Shown piece by piece: positions 8,753-17,476 of a DNA stretch of 39,690 nucleotides. Location: positions 1-39,690 of the forward strand of contig JAMLHH010000028.1 in NCBI GenBank assembly GCA_023957215.1, in the 5' to 3' direction. The translations under genes were made by a program, and so were the position numbers. This stretch comes from Chitinophagales bacterium. GTDB taxonomy: Bacteria; Bacteroidota; Bacteroidia; Chitinophagales; JADIYW01. The number at the start of each line of letters is the position of its first letter. The stretch's first letter is position 1. Under the pieces are notes generated by a model. The model did no database searches. It was not told the origin of the DNA and worked only from the letters and a program-made list of their open reading frames with translations.

Positions 8753-10030
8753 TCATTCATCACTCACCTCATCCAATTTCCCTATGGATTTTGCCACTAA
8801 CATTGATACAGCGGCATCTCCACTCACATTGACCACAGTCCTACACATATCCAAAGGTCTATCTACTGCCAATATCAAAGCCAAACCTGCTTCGGGAATA
8901 CCTGCTTGTGCTAAAACGATGAGTAACATCACAATTCCGGCACTCGGTATCGCCGCTGTTCCGATTGAAGCTAAAGTTGCAGTCACAACGATACCCATTT
9001 GTGTACTCAAAGACAAATCCATACCAAAAGCTTGGGCGATAAACACTGCCGCAACAGCCTGATATAAACTCGTACCATCCATATTAACTGTCGCACCGAT
9101 AGGTAAAACAAAACTTGTGACTTCATTATCAACACCCAATCGTCTCTCGACTCTATCCATCGTCAAAGGCAAAGTAGCAGCACTCGAACTCGTAGAAAAA
9201 GCCAATAACTGAACGGATGACATTCCCTTCATAAAAAATCGTGGAGATTTCCCCGTAAATATCCAAATCAATAGATTGTACAACAAAATCATCAAACTCA
9301 AACCAATCAGAATACAAACCGAATAAATTAGTAATGCGGCCATCAAATCTTTATTAGGCGCATCTACTATCAAACCTGCCAATAATGCAAAAACGCCGAC
9401 AGGTGCAGCCATCATAATGACATCTACCATTTTTAAGATGACGGCATTAAAACCATCAAAAAAAGTTTTGACCGGACGGGCAGTTTCTTCAGGAATCAAA
9501 ATAATACAAACACCAAAAAACAAGGCAAAAAATATAATTTGCAACATATTAGTATTGTTAGAAGAAGCATTGACAATATTTTCAGGGACAATATCTACTA
9601 TAGGCTGTAAAGGACTTACATTTTTTTGTTGTTGTGCATGACTTTGAGCTGCTTCAACTTCACCGCCATAATTATTTATCAACTCGTTACGCGTGTCTTC
9701 ACTGATGGCTTTCCCAGGTTGCATGATATTGACCAATACCAATCCCAAACAAACGGCAAAAACTGTGGTGATGAGATAAAGTCCTATCGTTTGGAAGCCC
9801 ATTTTTGAGAGTTTTGAAATGTCCTTTAAGTCAGAAATACCTTTGATAAGCGAACCCAAAATCAAAGGAATGGCTATCATTTTCAGTGCATTTATGAAGA
9901 CAATACCCAAAGGTTTTATCCAGTCTGCAATCCATTGGCTACCCCATGAAAAACGTCCCAAAACAAGTGCAAAAACGACACCGGTTGTCATTCCTATCAG
10001 TATTTTCCAATGTAAAGCCAATTTGCCCAT
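8753..10030 (-). CDS. Dicarboxylate/amino acid:cation symporter (DAACS family, GltP/GltT-like)
   Basis: This is a sodium- or proton-coupled importer of glutamate, aspartate or C4-dicarboxylates in the inner membrane. Family features are the serine-rich hairpin STSSSAATLP, NMDGTSLYQAVAAVFIAQ in the TM7 region, and DRPLDMCRTVVNVSGDAAVSMLVAK in TM8, where the arginine of MCRT corresponds to a substrate carboxylate-binding position in the family. About eight hydrophobic segments plus two re-entrant hairpins fit 425 aa. A stretch rich in Gln/His (about residues 130-140) forms an extracytoplasmic loop. The start MGKLALHWKILIGM is typical. The gene is divergent from the T9SS protein gene, with 130 bp between the starts. 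Substrate choice between amino acid and dicarboxylate is not resolvable by eye. Confidence 0.92.
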   Translation of the reverse strand: MGKLALHWKILIGMTTGVVFALVLGRFSWGSQWIADWIKPLGIVFINALKMIAIPLILGSLIKGISDLKDISKLSKMGFQTIGLYLITTVFAVCLGLVLVNIMQPGKAISEDTRNELINNYGGEVEAAQSHAQQQKNVSPLQPIVDIVPENIVNASSNNTNMLQIIFFALFFGVCIILIPEETARPVKTFFDGFNAVILKMVDVIMMAAPVGVFALLAGLIVDAPNKDLMAALLIYSVCILIGLSLMILLYNLLIWIFTGKSPRFFMKGMSSVQLLAFSTSSSAATLPLTMDRVERRLGVDNEVTSFVLPIGATVNMDGTSLYQAVAAVFIAQAFGMDLSLSTQMGIVVTATLASIGTAAIPSAGIVMLLIVLAQAGIPEAGLALILAVDRPLDMCRTVVNVSGDAAVSMLVAKSIGKLDEVSDE

Positions 10031-10129
10031 TCTTTAAAGATAATGTTATTATTGTTTAATGGATAGATGATAAAAATATTATTTATCAACACATTGTAAA
10101 CAAGCATTAAATATTTTTGATTTATGACA

Positions 10130-10137
10130 TAACTTTG
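10130..10137 (+). promoter_or_regulatory. -7 promoter element TAACTTTG for the T9SS lamin-tail protein gene
   Basis: TAACTTTG matches the Bacteroidota housekeeping -7 element TAnnTTTG and ends 23 bp before the ATG at 10161. No good TTTG lies 19 bp upstream, so only the -7 half is supported. Confidence 0.5.
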
Positions 10138-10160
10138 AACCGTAATATATAGTATATGAT

Positions 10161-13100
10161 ATGAAATTTTCTACACTTTTTACCTTTATTTTTATACTAA
10201 CTTTTCATTCTTTACAAGCCCAAAATTTAATAGAAGAGTATTTTGAAGATGCTACCTATCCACCGACGGGATGGTATTATTATCCGGATGCGGGAGGAGT
10301 AAGTACCAGACCTATTCATACCAATAGCCCAGGAGCTATTCAAGGTAGTTTATCATTGGCAATAAGGAGAAATAACTATATTGTTACACCTATTTTATCT
10401 GATCCCAATACATTGGCTTTCTTATACAAAAGAGCCACAAGTGGTTCTACTCAGTGGAAAGCAAGTGTAGAAATTTTAGATGCATCAGATAATGTAATAG
10501 ACCAATTGCCGGATGTGACAGCTCCTAATGGAACAGGTAAATTTGTTTACAATGCAGATTTATCCTCCTATCAAAATATCAAAATAAAAATAACAGATAT
10601 AAGAGGTGAACAAACAGGAACTAACTACTCCAGTCAAATCGACTCCTTTATCGTTACCCAAAAAGAACGTGAAGTATGTAAAGAGCTTTTCTTTTCGGAA
10701 TATATAGAAGGTAGTGGCAACAATAAATATCTTGAGATATATAATCCAAGCGGTCAAGCAGTCACTTTAAATGATGGCACTAACAATATTTATCGAGTGG
10801 GAATATTTACCAATGGGAGTACAACAGTCAATCCGATTTATTTTTCTGCAAATTCTAATATAGCAGCTAATAATGTCGGAGTGATAGGTCATAGTAGTGC
10901 CACGCTTTATAGTGGCTCGCTTTTGGTCAGCTCGGGCAGTATCAATTTTAGTGGTAATGATGCAGTCGCCTTACAAAAATTTGATGGGACAGACTGGATA
11001 AATGTGGATATCATAGGAAAAATAGGAGAAGATCCTGGTACAAGTTGGACAGGCGGTAAAGGAGCTTCTACGATTAATAAAACACTCATCAGACGACCGG
11101 AAGTGCAATACGGTATCAATATCAATCCCGTAGCCGGTTTCCCTACTTTGGAGACAGAATGGTTAGTCTATCCTATTGATGAAAACCATGGTTTGGGAAA
11201 TCATACTTCTTTCTGTGAATATCCTAATTATGTCAGTATAGACAGTATAGCATCTTATAGATATTGCAGTGAGGATAGCCTTAGAGTATATTTTACAGCT
11301 CAGGGCAATTATCCAAGCAACAATATTTTTACCTTAGAAATGTCTGATAGTGATAATGATTATAGTAGTGCTATCGTTTTGGGTAGTAAAGCACTTTCAG
11401 GATTTAATATCCACGATCAGATTATTATACCTAAGCCATCAGGATTTAGTGATAATCATTTCCATTTGAGAATTACTTCTAACCAACTCAGCGTAGGAAA
11501 CATTTTAAGTATATCAACAAAAGAAACTCCTATTATAAAACCAAACTCTGCATATTATAGAAGTAATAAGCAAAACGGTGTTTGGACAGATGCAAGTTCA
11601 TGGGAAGTTTCTACCGACAGTATTCATTGGGAAAATGCTTGTGATTATCCGAAATTTCCCATCGCCAAATCTACGGTAATAGTAGCCAATAATTTTGTAA
11701 TGATACCCAATAGTACCACAATAGATATAGGGAAATTACATGTATTAAAAGACGCAACACTTGCATTAGGAACCTCTACGGTCCGTCTCAATATTCTTAA
11801 TCAGGAAGGTGTAGATTTCGTCGTAGATGGAACTTTTGAAGACAATAGCGGCTCGGGCGGTCTGACCTTTCCTGATTTTGGAACTTGGTTGCTTGGAGAA
11901 AACGGGACTATCGTTAAAACCGGACAATCTGCCGTAGCCTCTAATTATAGAGATCGATATGAAGGGGGAATCAGCAATATCCCTGCCTCAGCCACTTGGG
12001 TCTATCGCTTATCATCCGACCTTCTGAATACGACAAATGCAGGAATGTACTATCCAAACTTGCTACTTCAAAAAGGAGGAGTCGGAGTCGGGGTAAGAAC
12101 CTATACCATGACTTCTAACAGCGATATTATGACCATAAAAGGCGATTTGACACTTGGTGCTGATGTCAAACTCAGCTATCAAAACAGCAATACATCACCT
12201 GCGATGGTTTTAGGAGATCTCTATATATCTATAAATAGTAGTATCTCCAATGTCCCCACCGGGACAAATACACCCGGAACAGGATTAAACATATACGGCA
12301 ATATTTACAATTACGGTCAACTTGTTTTCAATAGTAACAATGTAGGAGTTATCCAATTGAGTGGTGACAAAACTCAAAATATTATAAATGATAATAATCA
12401 GGGTAATTTTGATGTCAGAGATTTGAAGATTACCAAGCAAGCTCAGTCAGAAGTAGTTTTAGTATCAGGTAATATTGAAGTGAAACACCAATTGAGTCTT
12501 GAAGGAGGAATTATTCGTACTAATCTCTCAGAACTTTATGTCTCAAATCCTGAGTCTTCTGCTATTACAGGATATGACACACCGGATGCAAATGGAAATT
12601 ATGCTAATGACAGATACATTGTCGGCAAGCTCAAAAGAGCAATATCCAATGCTTCTTCAACATATTTTTTCCCAATAGGCACTCCTCCAAATGATTTGGG
12701 TTACAATCCGTCACAACTTGACATTACGGACGTTCCTGATTTGAATAGTATTGCTACCGCAGAATTTATTCATTCATTTCCGGGAGCTATCAATACATAT
12801 AGAACCATTGATTGTAACGGTGAAAGCCATTTTATAGAATATAGGGGGTTGACCAATGAAGGTTACTGGCATTATGAAGGCACTCCGACTATTGCATATA
12901 ATATCCACTTATACCCCAATAAGGAAAATTCTAATATTCTCCCCAACGAAGATAGTCCTGACGGATATAAAGAAAATTACAGAGCTTTGAAAGAAGATGT
13001 ATCAAAGGTTGGTGGACAATGGAGTCCTGATGCTGCTTCTTTGGGAGATCCGTGTATAGTGTCTAATAATTATTATGATATCATCGGTGCAGGATATAGC

Positions 13101-13685
13101 GGATTTTCAATTTTTGCACCGGGTGGCGGAAGTGGAAGCACAACTGCCTTACCAATAGAACTCATCAATTTTGATATTAACTGTAACGATAATCCATCTC
13201 TGCAATGGTCAACAGCATCAGAAATAAATACGAAAGTATATAGAATTGAAGGCTCTAATGATGCCATCCATTTTTCACCTATTAGTGAAGTGAAAGCAGC
13301 AGGAAACTCTTCGCAGCTAACTTATTATACTTATACTTTACTCGAAAACGAATTGTTTGACTTTTATCGTTTAGTGGAAGTGGATTGGGACAATAGTGTA
13401 TTTTATCATAAAATAATAGATAACAGTTGTCAGATACTAACTGCTAAAAAATCTATCTATTATCATCCGCGAGTCGGTATTCAAATACCTGTACAAATTG
13501 GTCATCAAGCACTCAATGTTCAAGTATATGATGCCTTGGGAAAATTGGTTTATCAAAAAAATATCAGTTCACCGAGTGAATCTTTAAATATTCCGGAAGC
13601 CAATATGTGGACGAATGGAATTTATGTTGTTAACGTTTTATACCAAAACATGAATGCCGTCAATAAAAAGATTTTGATTTATTAG
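10161..13685 (+). CDS. T9SS-secreted protein with lamin-tail domain and C-terminal sorting domain
   Basis: This is a large exported protein of 1174 aa. A signal peptide covers residues 1-20 (cut near LQA-Q). Residues about 20-165 form a beta-rich module starting FEDATYPPTGWYYY, like the carbohydrate- or cleaved-adhesin-type modules of T9SS cargo. A lamin-tail domain follows at about 172-300 (LFFSEYIEGSGNNKYLEIYNPSG...). A long beta-rich region (about 450-950) has repeated phrases typical of surface proteins. An Ig/FN3-like segment LPIELINFD... precedes the C-terminal type IX sorting domain (about 1105-1174), with VQVYDALGKLVYQ and NGIYVVNVLYQN and terminal KKILIY. It should cross the outer membrane through the T9SS and be released or anchored on the surface. 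No catalytic motif is recognised, so adhesion or a structural role is only a guess. A two-component pair follows 114 bp downstream. Confidence 0.88.
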   Translation: MKFSTLFTFIFILTFHSLQAQNLIEEYFEDATYPPTGWYYYPDAGGVSTRPIHTNSPGAIQGSLSLAIRRNNYIVTPILSDPNTLAFLYKRATSGSTQWKASVEILDASDNVIDQLPDVTAPNGTGKFVYNADLSSYQNIKIKITDIRGEQTGTNYSSQIDSFIVTQKEREVCKELFFSEYIEGSGNNKYLEIYNPSGQAVTLNDGTNNIYRVGIFTNGSTTVNPIYFSANSNIAANNVGVIGHSSATLYSGSLLVSSGSINFSGNDAVALQKFDGTDWINVDIIGKIGEDPGTSWTGGKGASTINKTLIRRPEVQYGININPVAGFPTLETEWLVYPIDENHGLGNHTSFCEYPNYVSIDSIASYRYCSEDSLRVYFTAQGNYPSNNIFTLEMSDSDNDYSSAIVLGSKALSGFNIHDQIIIPKPSGFSDNHFHLRITSNQLSVGNILSISTKETPIIKPNSAYYRSNKQNGVWTDASSWEVSTDSIHWENACDYPKFPIAKSTVIVANNFVMIPNSTTIDIGKLHVLKDATLALGTSTVRLNILNQEGVDFVVDGTFEDNSGSGGLTFPDFGTWLLGENGTIVKTGQSAVASNYRDRYEGGISNIPASATWVYRLSSDLLNTTNAGMYYPNLLLQKGGVGVGVRTYTMTSNSDIMTIKGDLTLGADVKLSYQNSNTSPAMVLGDLYISINSSISNVPTGTNTPGTGLNIYGNIYNYGQLVFNSNNVGVIQLSGDKTQNIINDNNQGNFDVRDLKITKQAQSEVVLVSGNIEVKHQLSLEGGIIRTNLSELYVSNPESSAITGYDTPDANGNYANDRYIVGKLKRAISNASSTYFFPIGTPPNDLGYNPSQLDITDVPDLNSIATAEFIHSFPGAINTYRTIDCNGESHFIEYRGLTNEGYWHYEGTPTIAYNIHLYPNKENSNILPNEDSPDGYKENYRALKEDVSKVGGQWSPDAASLGDPCIVSNNYYDIIGAGYSGFSIFAPGGGSGSTTALPIELINFDINCNDNPSLQWSTASEINTKVYRIEGSNDAIHFSPISEVKAAGNSSQLTYYTYTLLENELFDFYRLVEVDWDNSVFYHKIIDNSCQILTAKKSIYYHPRVGIQIPVQIGHQALNVQVYDALGKLVYQKNISSPSESLNIPEANMWTNGIYVVNVLYQNMNAVNKKILIY

Positions 13686-13787
13686 ATTCTGATTATTACT
13701 TTCACTTATTTCTTTTTAAATATCCAGCAAAAGCTTGATGGTTGATTAAGTTATGTTAAGGTCTGTTTTTATTTGATATTGGCGTTA

Positions 13788-13795
13788 TAACTTTA
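13788..13795 (+). promoter_or_regulatory. -7-like promoter element TAACTTTA four bases before the kinase start
   Basis: TAACTTTA differs from TAnnTTTG only at the last base. It is separated from the ATG at 13800 by four bases, the same gap as between TATCTTTG and the inferred 5' end of the SRP RNA in this window, so a leaderless transcript is possible. No clear -33 element is visible. Confidence 0.35.
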
Positions 13796-13799
13796 TTGG

Positions 13800-15218
13800 A
13801 TGAATCGTAAGCTTCTATATATATCAGTAGTTCTGATTGTCATAGGTTTGATAGGTGTAAGTATCGTCCAATCTTTATGGCTAAAGACAGCAATAGATAA
13901 TAGAAAAGCTGATTTTGACCAAAGAGTTTATGAATCATTAGATGAAATCACGCATAAAATAGAGTTCATAGGTTATCACTCCTATATCAAAGAGTTTTTG
14001 AGTCAAATTCAAAACGAAGATTTGGATCAGGTGATTTTAATGGATAGCTCCTCAAGTACTGATTCCAATTTACATCATCATGAACAGGACAAAGATGAAA
14101 GGAGGATGAAATTGCGAAAGCAAATCAGTGACTTTCAAAATATGATGGCAAGTGAAATGATGTCTATCCGTCCTATTGAAGAGATTATTGACACCACACA
14201 ATTGAGAAAGCTGATTACCAGCACATTGTACTATCATGGCATTAAGACCGAATATCAATATGGTATTACAGAGTTTGCAGACAACAATTTTATTTTCGTT
14301 TCAAAAGGTGCCAATCTTTCTCATTTGTATCATACAGAATACACCACCAAACTTTTTAGAAACAGTTTCTTTGATGAGTATAAATTATTAAAACTTACTT
14401 TCCCGGAGAAAAAGAGATTTTTATTACAGTCATTCTTAACGCCCATCATCACTTTTGCTGTTTTTATGCTGATGATTTTAGTAGCCTTTTTATTGAGTTT
14501 CAGAGTTATTTTCTTCCAAAAGAGATTATCTGATATAAAAGCAGATTTTATCAATAATATGACCCACGAACTCAAAACACCGATTGCGACTATCTCTTTG
14601 GCAAGTGAAATGTTGAAAGATAAATCTATTTCTTCAGATGAAGTGTTGAGACTCAGATATGCCAATGTGATTTATCAGGAGAACAAACGACTATCTAATC
14701 ATGTCGAGCACGTCTTGCAAATTGCTAAATTAGAAAAAGGAGAACTCCAGCTCAATAAAGAAGATAGAGATATCAATGATATTGTAGAATCAGTCATTCA
14801 TCATTTCGATCTTATCAAACAAGATTTATCTGCTGAAATAATTACAGATTTGAAAGCAAATCCCGCCATTGTAAACATAGATGAAATGCATATTAGCAAT
14901 GCCATTAAAAATTTGATAGACAATGCTTTAAAATACAACATCAATCCACCAGTCATTGAAATTAAGACCTATAACGAAAAAGAAGGTGTCTGTATTTCCG
15001 TTAAAGACAATGGAATAGGTCTAAGTAAAGACGAGATGAAACATATTTTTGACAAGTTTTACAGAGTTCAAGGAGGTAATATTCACAATGTCAAAGGGTT
15101 TGGTCTCGGCTTAAATTATGTTAAAACAATTATTGACGTTCATCGTGGTACGATAAATGTTAAAAGTATATTGAACCAAGGTACAACCTTTTTGTTATAT
15201 TTACCATATAAAGCATAA
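13800..15218 (+). CDS. Sensor histidine kinase
   Basis: This is a membrane-bound two-component sensor. TM1 lies at about residues 6-27 and TM2 at about 215-238, enclosing a sensor region of about 185 residues outside the membrane. No HAMP motif is recognised after TM2; the HisKA helix starts almost at once. The phospho-accepting histidine is H256 in MTHELKTPIATISLASEML. The ATPase domain has the N box NAIKNLIDNALKYN (about 370-383), G1 DNGIGLS, F box FDKFYRV and G2 GFGLGLNYV. All kinase motifs are intact at 472 aa. The stop codon overlaps the start of the response regulator by one base (TAATG), indicating translational coupling. The signal is unknown; the flanking secreted surface protein and SRP gene give no clear clue. 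Confidence 0.94.
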   Translation: MNRKLLYISVVLIVIGLIGVSIVQSLWLKTAIDNRKADFDQRVYESLDEITHKIEFIGYHSYIKEFLSQIQNEDLDQVILMDSSSSTDSNLHHHEQDKDERRMKLRKQISDFQNMMASEMMSIRPIEEIIDTTQLRKLITSTLYYHGIKTEYQYGITEFADNNFIFVSKGANLSHLYHTEYTTKLFRNSFFDEYKLLKLTFPEKKRFLLQSFLTPIITFAVFMLMILVAFLLSFRVIFFQKRLSDIKADFINNMTHELKTPIATISLASEMLKDKSISSDEVLRLRYANVIYQENKRLSNHVEHVLQIAKLEKGELQLNKEDRDINDIVESVIHHFDLIKQDLSAEIITDLKANPAIVNIDEMHISNAIKNLIDNALKYNINPPVIEIKTYNEKEGVCISVKDNGIGLSKDEMKHIFDKFYRVQGGNIHNVKGFGLGLNYVKTIIDVHRGTINVKSILNQGTTFLLYLPYKA

Positions 15219-15928
15219 TGTATATGAATGCAGAATTAAATAAGAAAAGAATTCTATTAGTAGAAGATGATCAGAATTTAGGTCTTTTGTTACAAGAATA
15301 TCTTGTGCACAAGGGTTTTGATGTCGTTTTGAGAAGAGACGGTGAAGAAGGGCTTTTCACCTATAAAAAAGAGCCTTTCAATATGGTCATTTTAGATATA
15401 ATGATGCCAAAGATGGATGGTTTTACCGTTGCAGAAAATATCAGGCATGAAGATTCTGAAATTCCTATTATCTTTTTATCGGCCAAATCTCTAAAAGAAG
15501 ATAAAATCCGTGGCCTGACAATCGGTGCCGATGATTATATCACCAAACCTTTTAGTATGGAAGTCTTAGAGCTAAAAATCAATGCCATTCTCAAAAGAAC
15601 CGAGAAAAAAGAAATAGAACCGGCTTTGGATGAATACTTAGCAGGTCACACAAAATTGGATTACAAAAACCAAAGACTTATTTTGGGTAGCGAAGAAATC
15701 AGATTGACAACAAAAGAAAACGAGTTGCTCAGACTTTTCTTTGAACGTAAAAATAACATCCTTGAAAGAGAAATCGCCTTGATGCATGTTTGGCAAGATG
15801 ACAGCTATTTCACTGCGAGAAGTATGGACGTGTTTATTTCCAAATTAAGAAAGTATCTCAAACCGGATACAAGTCTTACGATAGTCAATGTACACGGCGT
15901 GGGTTATAAATTGATAGAGAATCTTTAA
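15218..15928 (+). CDS. Response regulator, OmpR/PhoB family
   Basis: This is the DNA-binding partner of the upstream kinase. The receiver domain (about residues 10-125) has the acidic pair D17/D18 in LLVEDDQ, the phospho-acceptor D60 in VILDIMMPKMDG, S88 in FLSAKS and K110 in DDYITKPF. The C-terminal winged helix (about 140-236) shows LTTKENELLRLFFERKNNILERE, MDVFISKLRKYL and the final wing VHGVGYKLIENL. At 236 aa the length is typical. ATG at 15218 overlaps the kinase stop; ATG at 15224 is a second option. The target genes are not evident; no repeated binding site was seen upstream of neighbouring genes. Confidence 0.94.
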   Translation: MYMNAELNKKRILLVEDDQNLGLLLQEYLVHKGFDVVLRRDGEEGLFTYKKEPFNMVILDIMMPKMDGFTVAENIRHEDSEIPIIFLSAKSLKEDKIRGLTIGADDYITKPFSMEVLELKINAILKRTEKKEIEPALDEYLAGHTKLDYKNQRLILGSEEIRLTTKENELLRLFFERKNNILEREIALMHVWQDDSYFTARSMDVFISKLRKYLKPDTSLTIVNVHGVGYKLIENL

Positions 15929-15970
15929 TCAGATTATCTTCAAAATTTTCTCTAAAACATTTTTGGGATT

Positions 15971-16001
15971 CTTGTAATTCTATAAAGAATAATTATCTTT
16001 G
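15971..16001 (+). promoter_or_regulatory. Promoter of the SRP RNA gene (CTTG-N19-TATCTTTG)
   Basis: The -7 element TATCTTTG (15994-16001) is a perfect TAnnTTTG. CTTG at 15971-15974 sits exactly 19 bp upstream, one base off the -33 TTTG consensus of Bacteroidota primary-sigma promoters. The RNA's 5' stem begins at 16006, four bases after the -7 element. Confidence 0.8.
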
Positions 16002-16005
16002 TAAC

Positions 16006-16100
16006 GGGCAAGTCTTATACGACCAGCTCCTGACAAATCCCCCAGGGTCGGAAGGCAGCAAGGGTAGTTGGTTGAGCGGTGCGATGTGAGTAACTTGCCC
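16006..16100 (+). ncRNA. ffs: Signal recognition particle RNA, small bacterial (4.5S-like) type
   Basis: This is the RNA scaffold that binds Ffh and FtsY for co-translational membrane targeting. The conserved Ffh-binding domain is visible as CCCCCAGGGTCGGAAGGCAG (16039-16058), with the GGAA tetraloop at 16050-16053 and AGCA in the asymmetric bulge on its 3' side. The ends close the hairpin: GGGCAAGT at 16006-16013 pairs with ACTTGCCC at 16093-16100. A run of T at about 16103-16109 directly after the closing stem acts as a simple terminator. The size of about 95 nt fits the short type without an Alu domain. The gene stands alone between the response regulator and a convergent permease gene. 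Exact ends may shift by a few bases. Confidence 0.93.
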
Positions 16101-16215
16101 TTCTTTTTTAAGTTTTAATCAAACGACAAATAATCCAATATAGGATATTAGTACAAAGTCAATTTTTACACATCAGATAATGATTCCGTCTAAATTCTTA
16201 ACACTGAATATAGGT

Positions 16216-17442
16216 TTAATCGTATCGGATAGCTTTCAAGGGAGAAATTTTTGAAATAATCATAGTCGGTATCAAGAGAACGATGAGTGTCAATATGACT
16301 GTAATGAGATTGATCCCCAATATTGCTAACCAGTCAAATCTCACGGGTACTTCTTTAAAATAATAGAGGGATTCATCCAATTTGATGATGCCGAAAATTT
16401 TTTGAAGCCAGCAGAAGCCAATTCCTATTGCATTGCCGATTAAAAGTCCATATCCCAAGATATACAACGCATTATAAATGAAAATTTGTCGTAGTTGCTG
16501 ATGCGTCGCTCCAAGAGCCTTTAAAATACCTATCATATTGGTTCTATCCAAAATCAATATCATCAATGCCGTAATCATGTTGAAAATTGCCACGATCAAC
16601 ATCAAAATCAGAGCAAGAATCTCATTGGTAAAAATCAAGTCCAACCAGTCAAAAATATTGGGTTGGGCTTCTCGGATGGTTTCTACATTGATATCTGAAG
16701 GTACTTTTTCATAGATACTGTTTGCAACATCATTGAGCTGTTTTAAATCTTTGACTTTGACCTCAAATCCTCCGTATTCATCAACCGGCCATTGATTTAA
16801 GTCTTGTATCAATTTCAAATCTCCCAAAGCAAAATAAGAATCATATTCTTCCAAACCTGTGTGATAAAGTCCAGAGACTTTTAACTTTCTACCTATAGGT
16901 CTTTTATTGTTGTCATCCAGAAAGTAGATAATCAAAGCATCTCCAACCTCTAATTGCAGTTTCTGCGCCGTACTTGTCGAAATCAAGATATCTCTTGACA
17001 TACTATCAGAAGTAATTTGTGGCTCTTGACCTTGTGAAATATATTTTTTTAAAAACGACCATTGATAACTTTCATCTATTCCTTTGAGCATAATACCCTC
17101 CATATCAGTTTGGGTTTTAATAATCCCCGCTTTATTGATATAAGGCGAAATGCTTTCCACATTTGGAACAGAAAGGATACTTTTTAAAAGTTTGGAATCT
17201 TCTTTGATAGGATTTGTATCATAAGTAGGATTGTTTTGAAGACGCGTAATTTGTATATGCCCCCAAAAGCCAAAGACTTTTTCACGAATTTCTTTGGTAA
17301 AACCATTGCCCATACATACCGCCATCACCATCACGGCGATGCTCAATACATTGGCCGAAATAGCCACTTTGATAATAAATCGGGAAAAGGAATCTCTATG
17401 CCCTTTGACGATTTTTCTTGCAATATGCAGAGGAGTATTCAA
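16216..17442 (-). CDS. LolC/LolE-like ABC transporter permease (FtsX superfamily)
   Basis: This is an inner-membrane permease of the MacB/FtsX fold, most like the LolC/E subunits that extract lipoproteins for transport to the outer membrane. The order is a cytoplasmic N-terminus (IARKIVKGHRDSFSRFIIKVAI), TM1 with SANVLSIAVMVMAVCMGNGF, a periplasmic MacB_PCD-like domain (about residues 45-260), then TM2-4 with ALILMLIVAIFNMITALMILILDR and NMIGILKALGATHQQLRQIFIYNALYI, ending PLKAIRYD. At 408 aa the length is normal. Upstream in frame there is a stop 9 bases before codon 1 and no ATG, so initiation is at TTG (17442), which fits the family's N-terminus. The ATPase partner is not adjacent. It is divergent from NamZ, with 34 bp between starts. 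Confidence 0.88.
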   Translation of the reverse strand: MNTPLHIARKIVKGHRDSFSRFIIKVAISANVLSIAVMVMAVCMGNGFTKEIREKVFGFWGHIQITRLQNNPTYDTNPIKEDSKLLKSILSVPNVESISPYINKAGIIKTQTDMEGIMLKGIDESYQWSFLKKYISQGQEPQITSDSMSRDILISTSTAQKLQLEVGDALIIYFLDDNNKRPIGRKLKVSGLYHTGLEEYDSYFALGDLKLIQDLNQWPVDEYGGFEVKVKDLKQLNDVANSIYEKVPSDINVETIREAQPNIFDWLDLIFTNEILALILMLIVAIFNMITALMILILDRTNMIGILKALGATHQQLRQIFIYNALYILGYGLLIGNAIGIGFCWLQKIFGIIKLDESLYYFKEVPVRFDWLAILGINLITVILTLIVLLIPTMIISKISPLKAIRYD

Positions 17443-17476
17443 AAACCTTTATTTTTAGACGTTTGAAATTTTAATA

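Noticed and set aside
8679..9062. 127-codon plus-strand open frame
   Set aside because: It lies antisense to the symporter gene, whose motifs are clear; a shadow.
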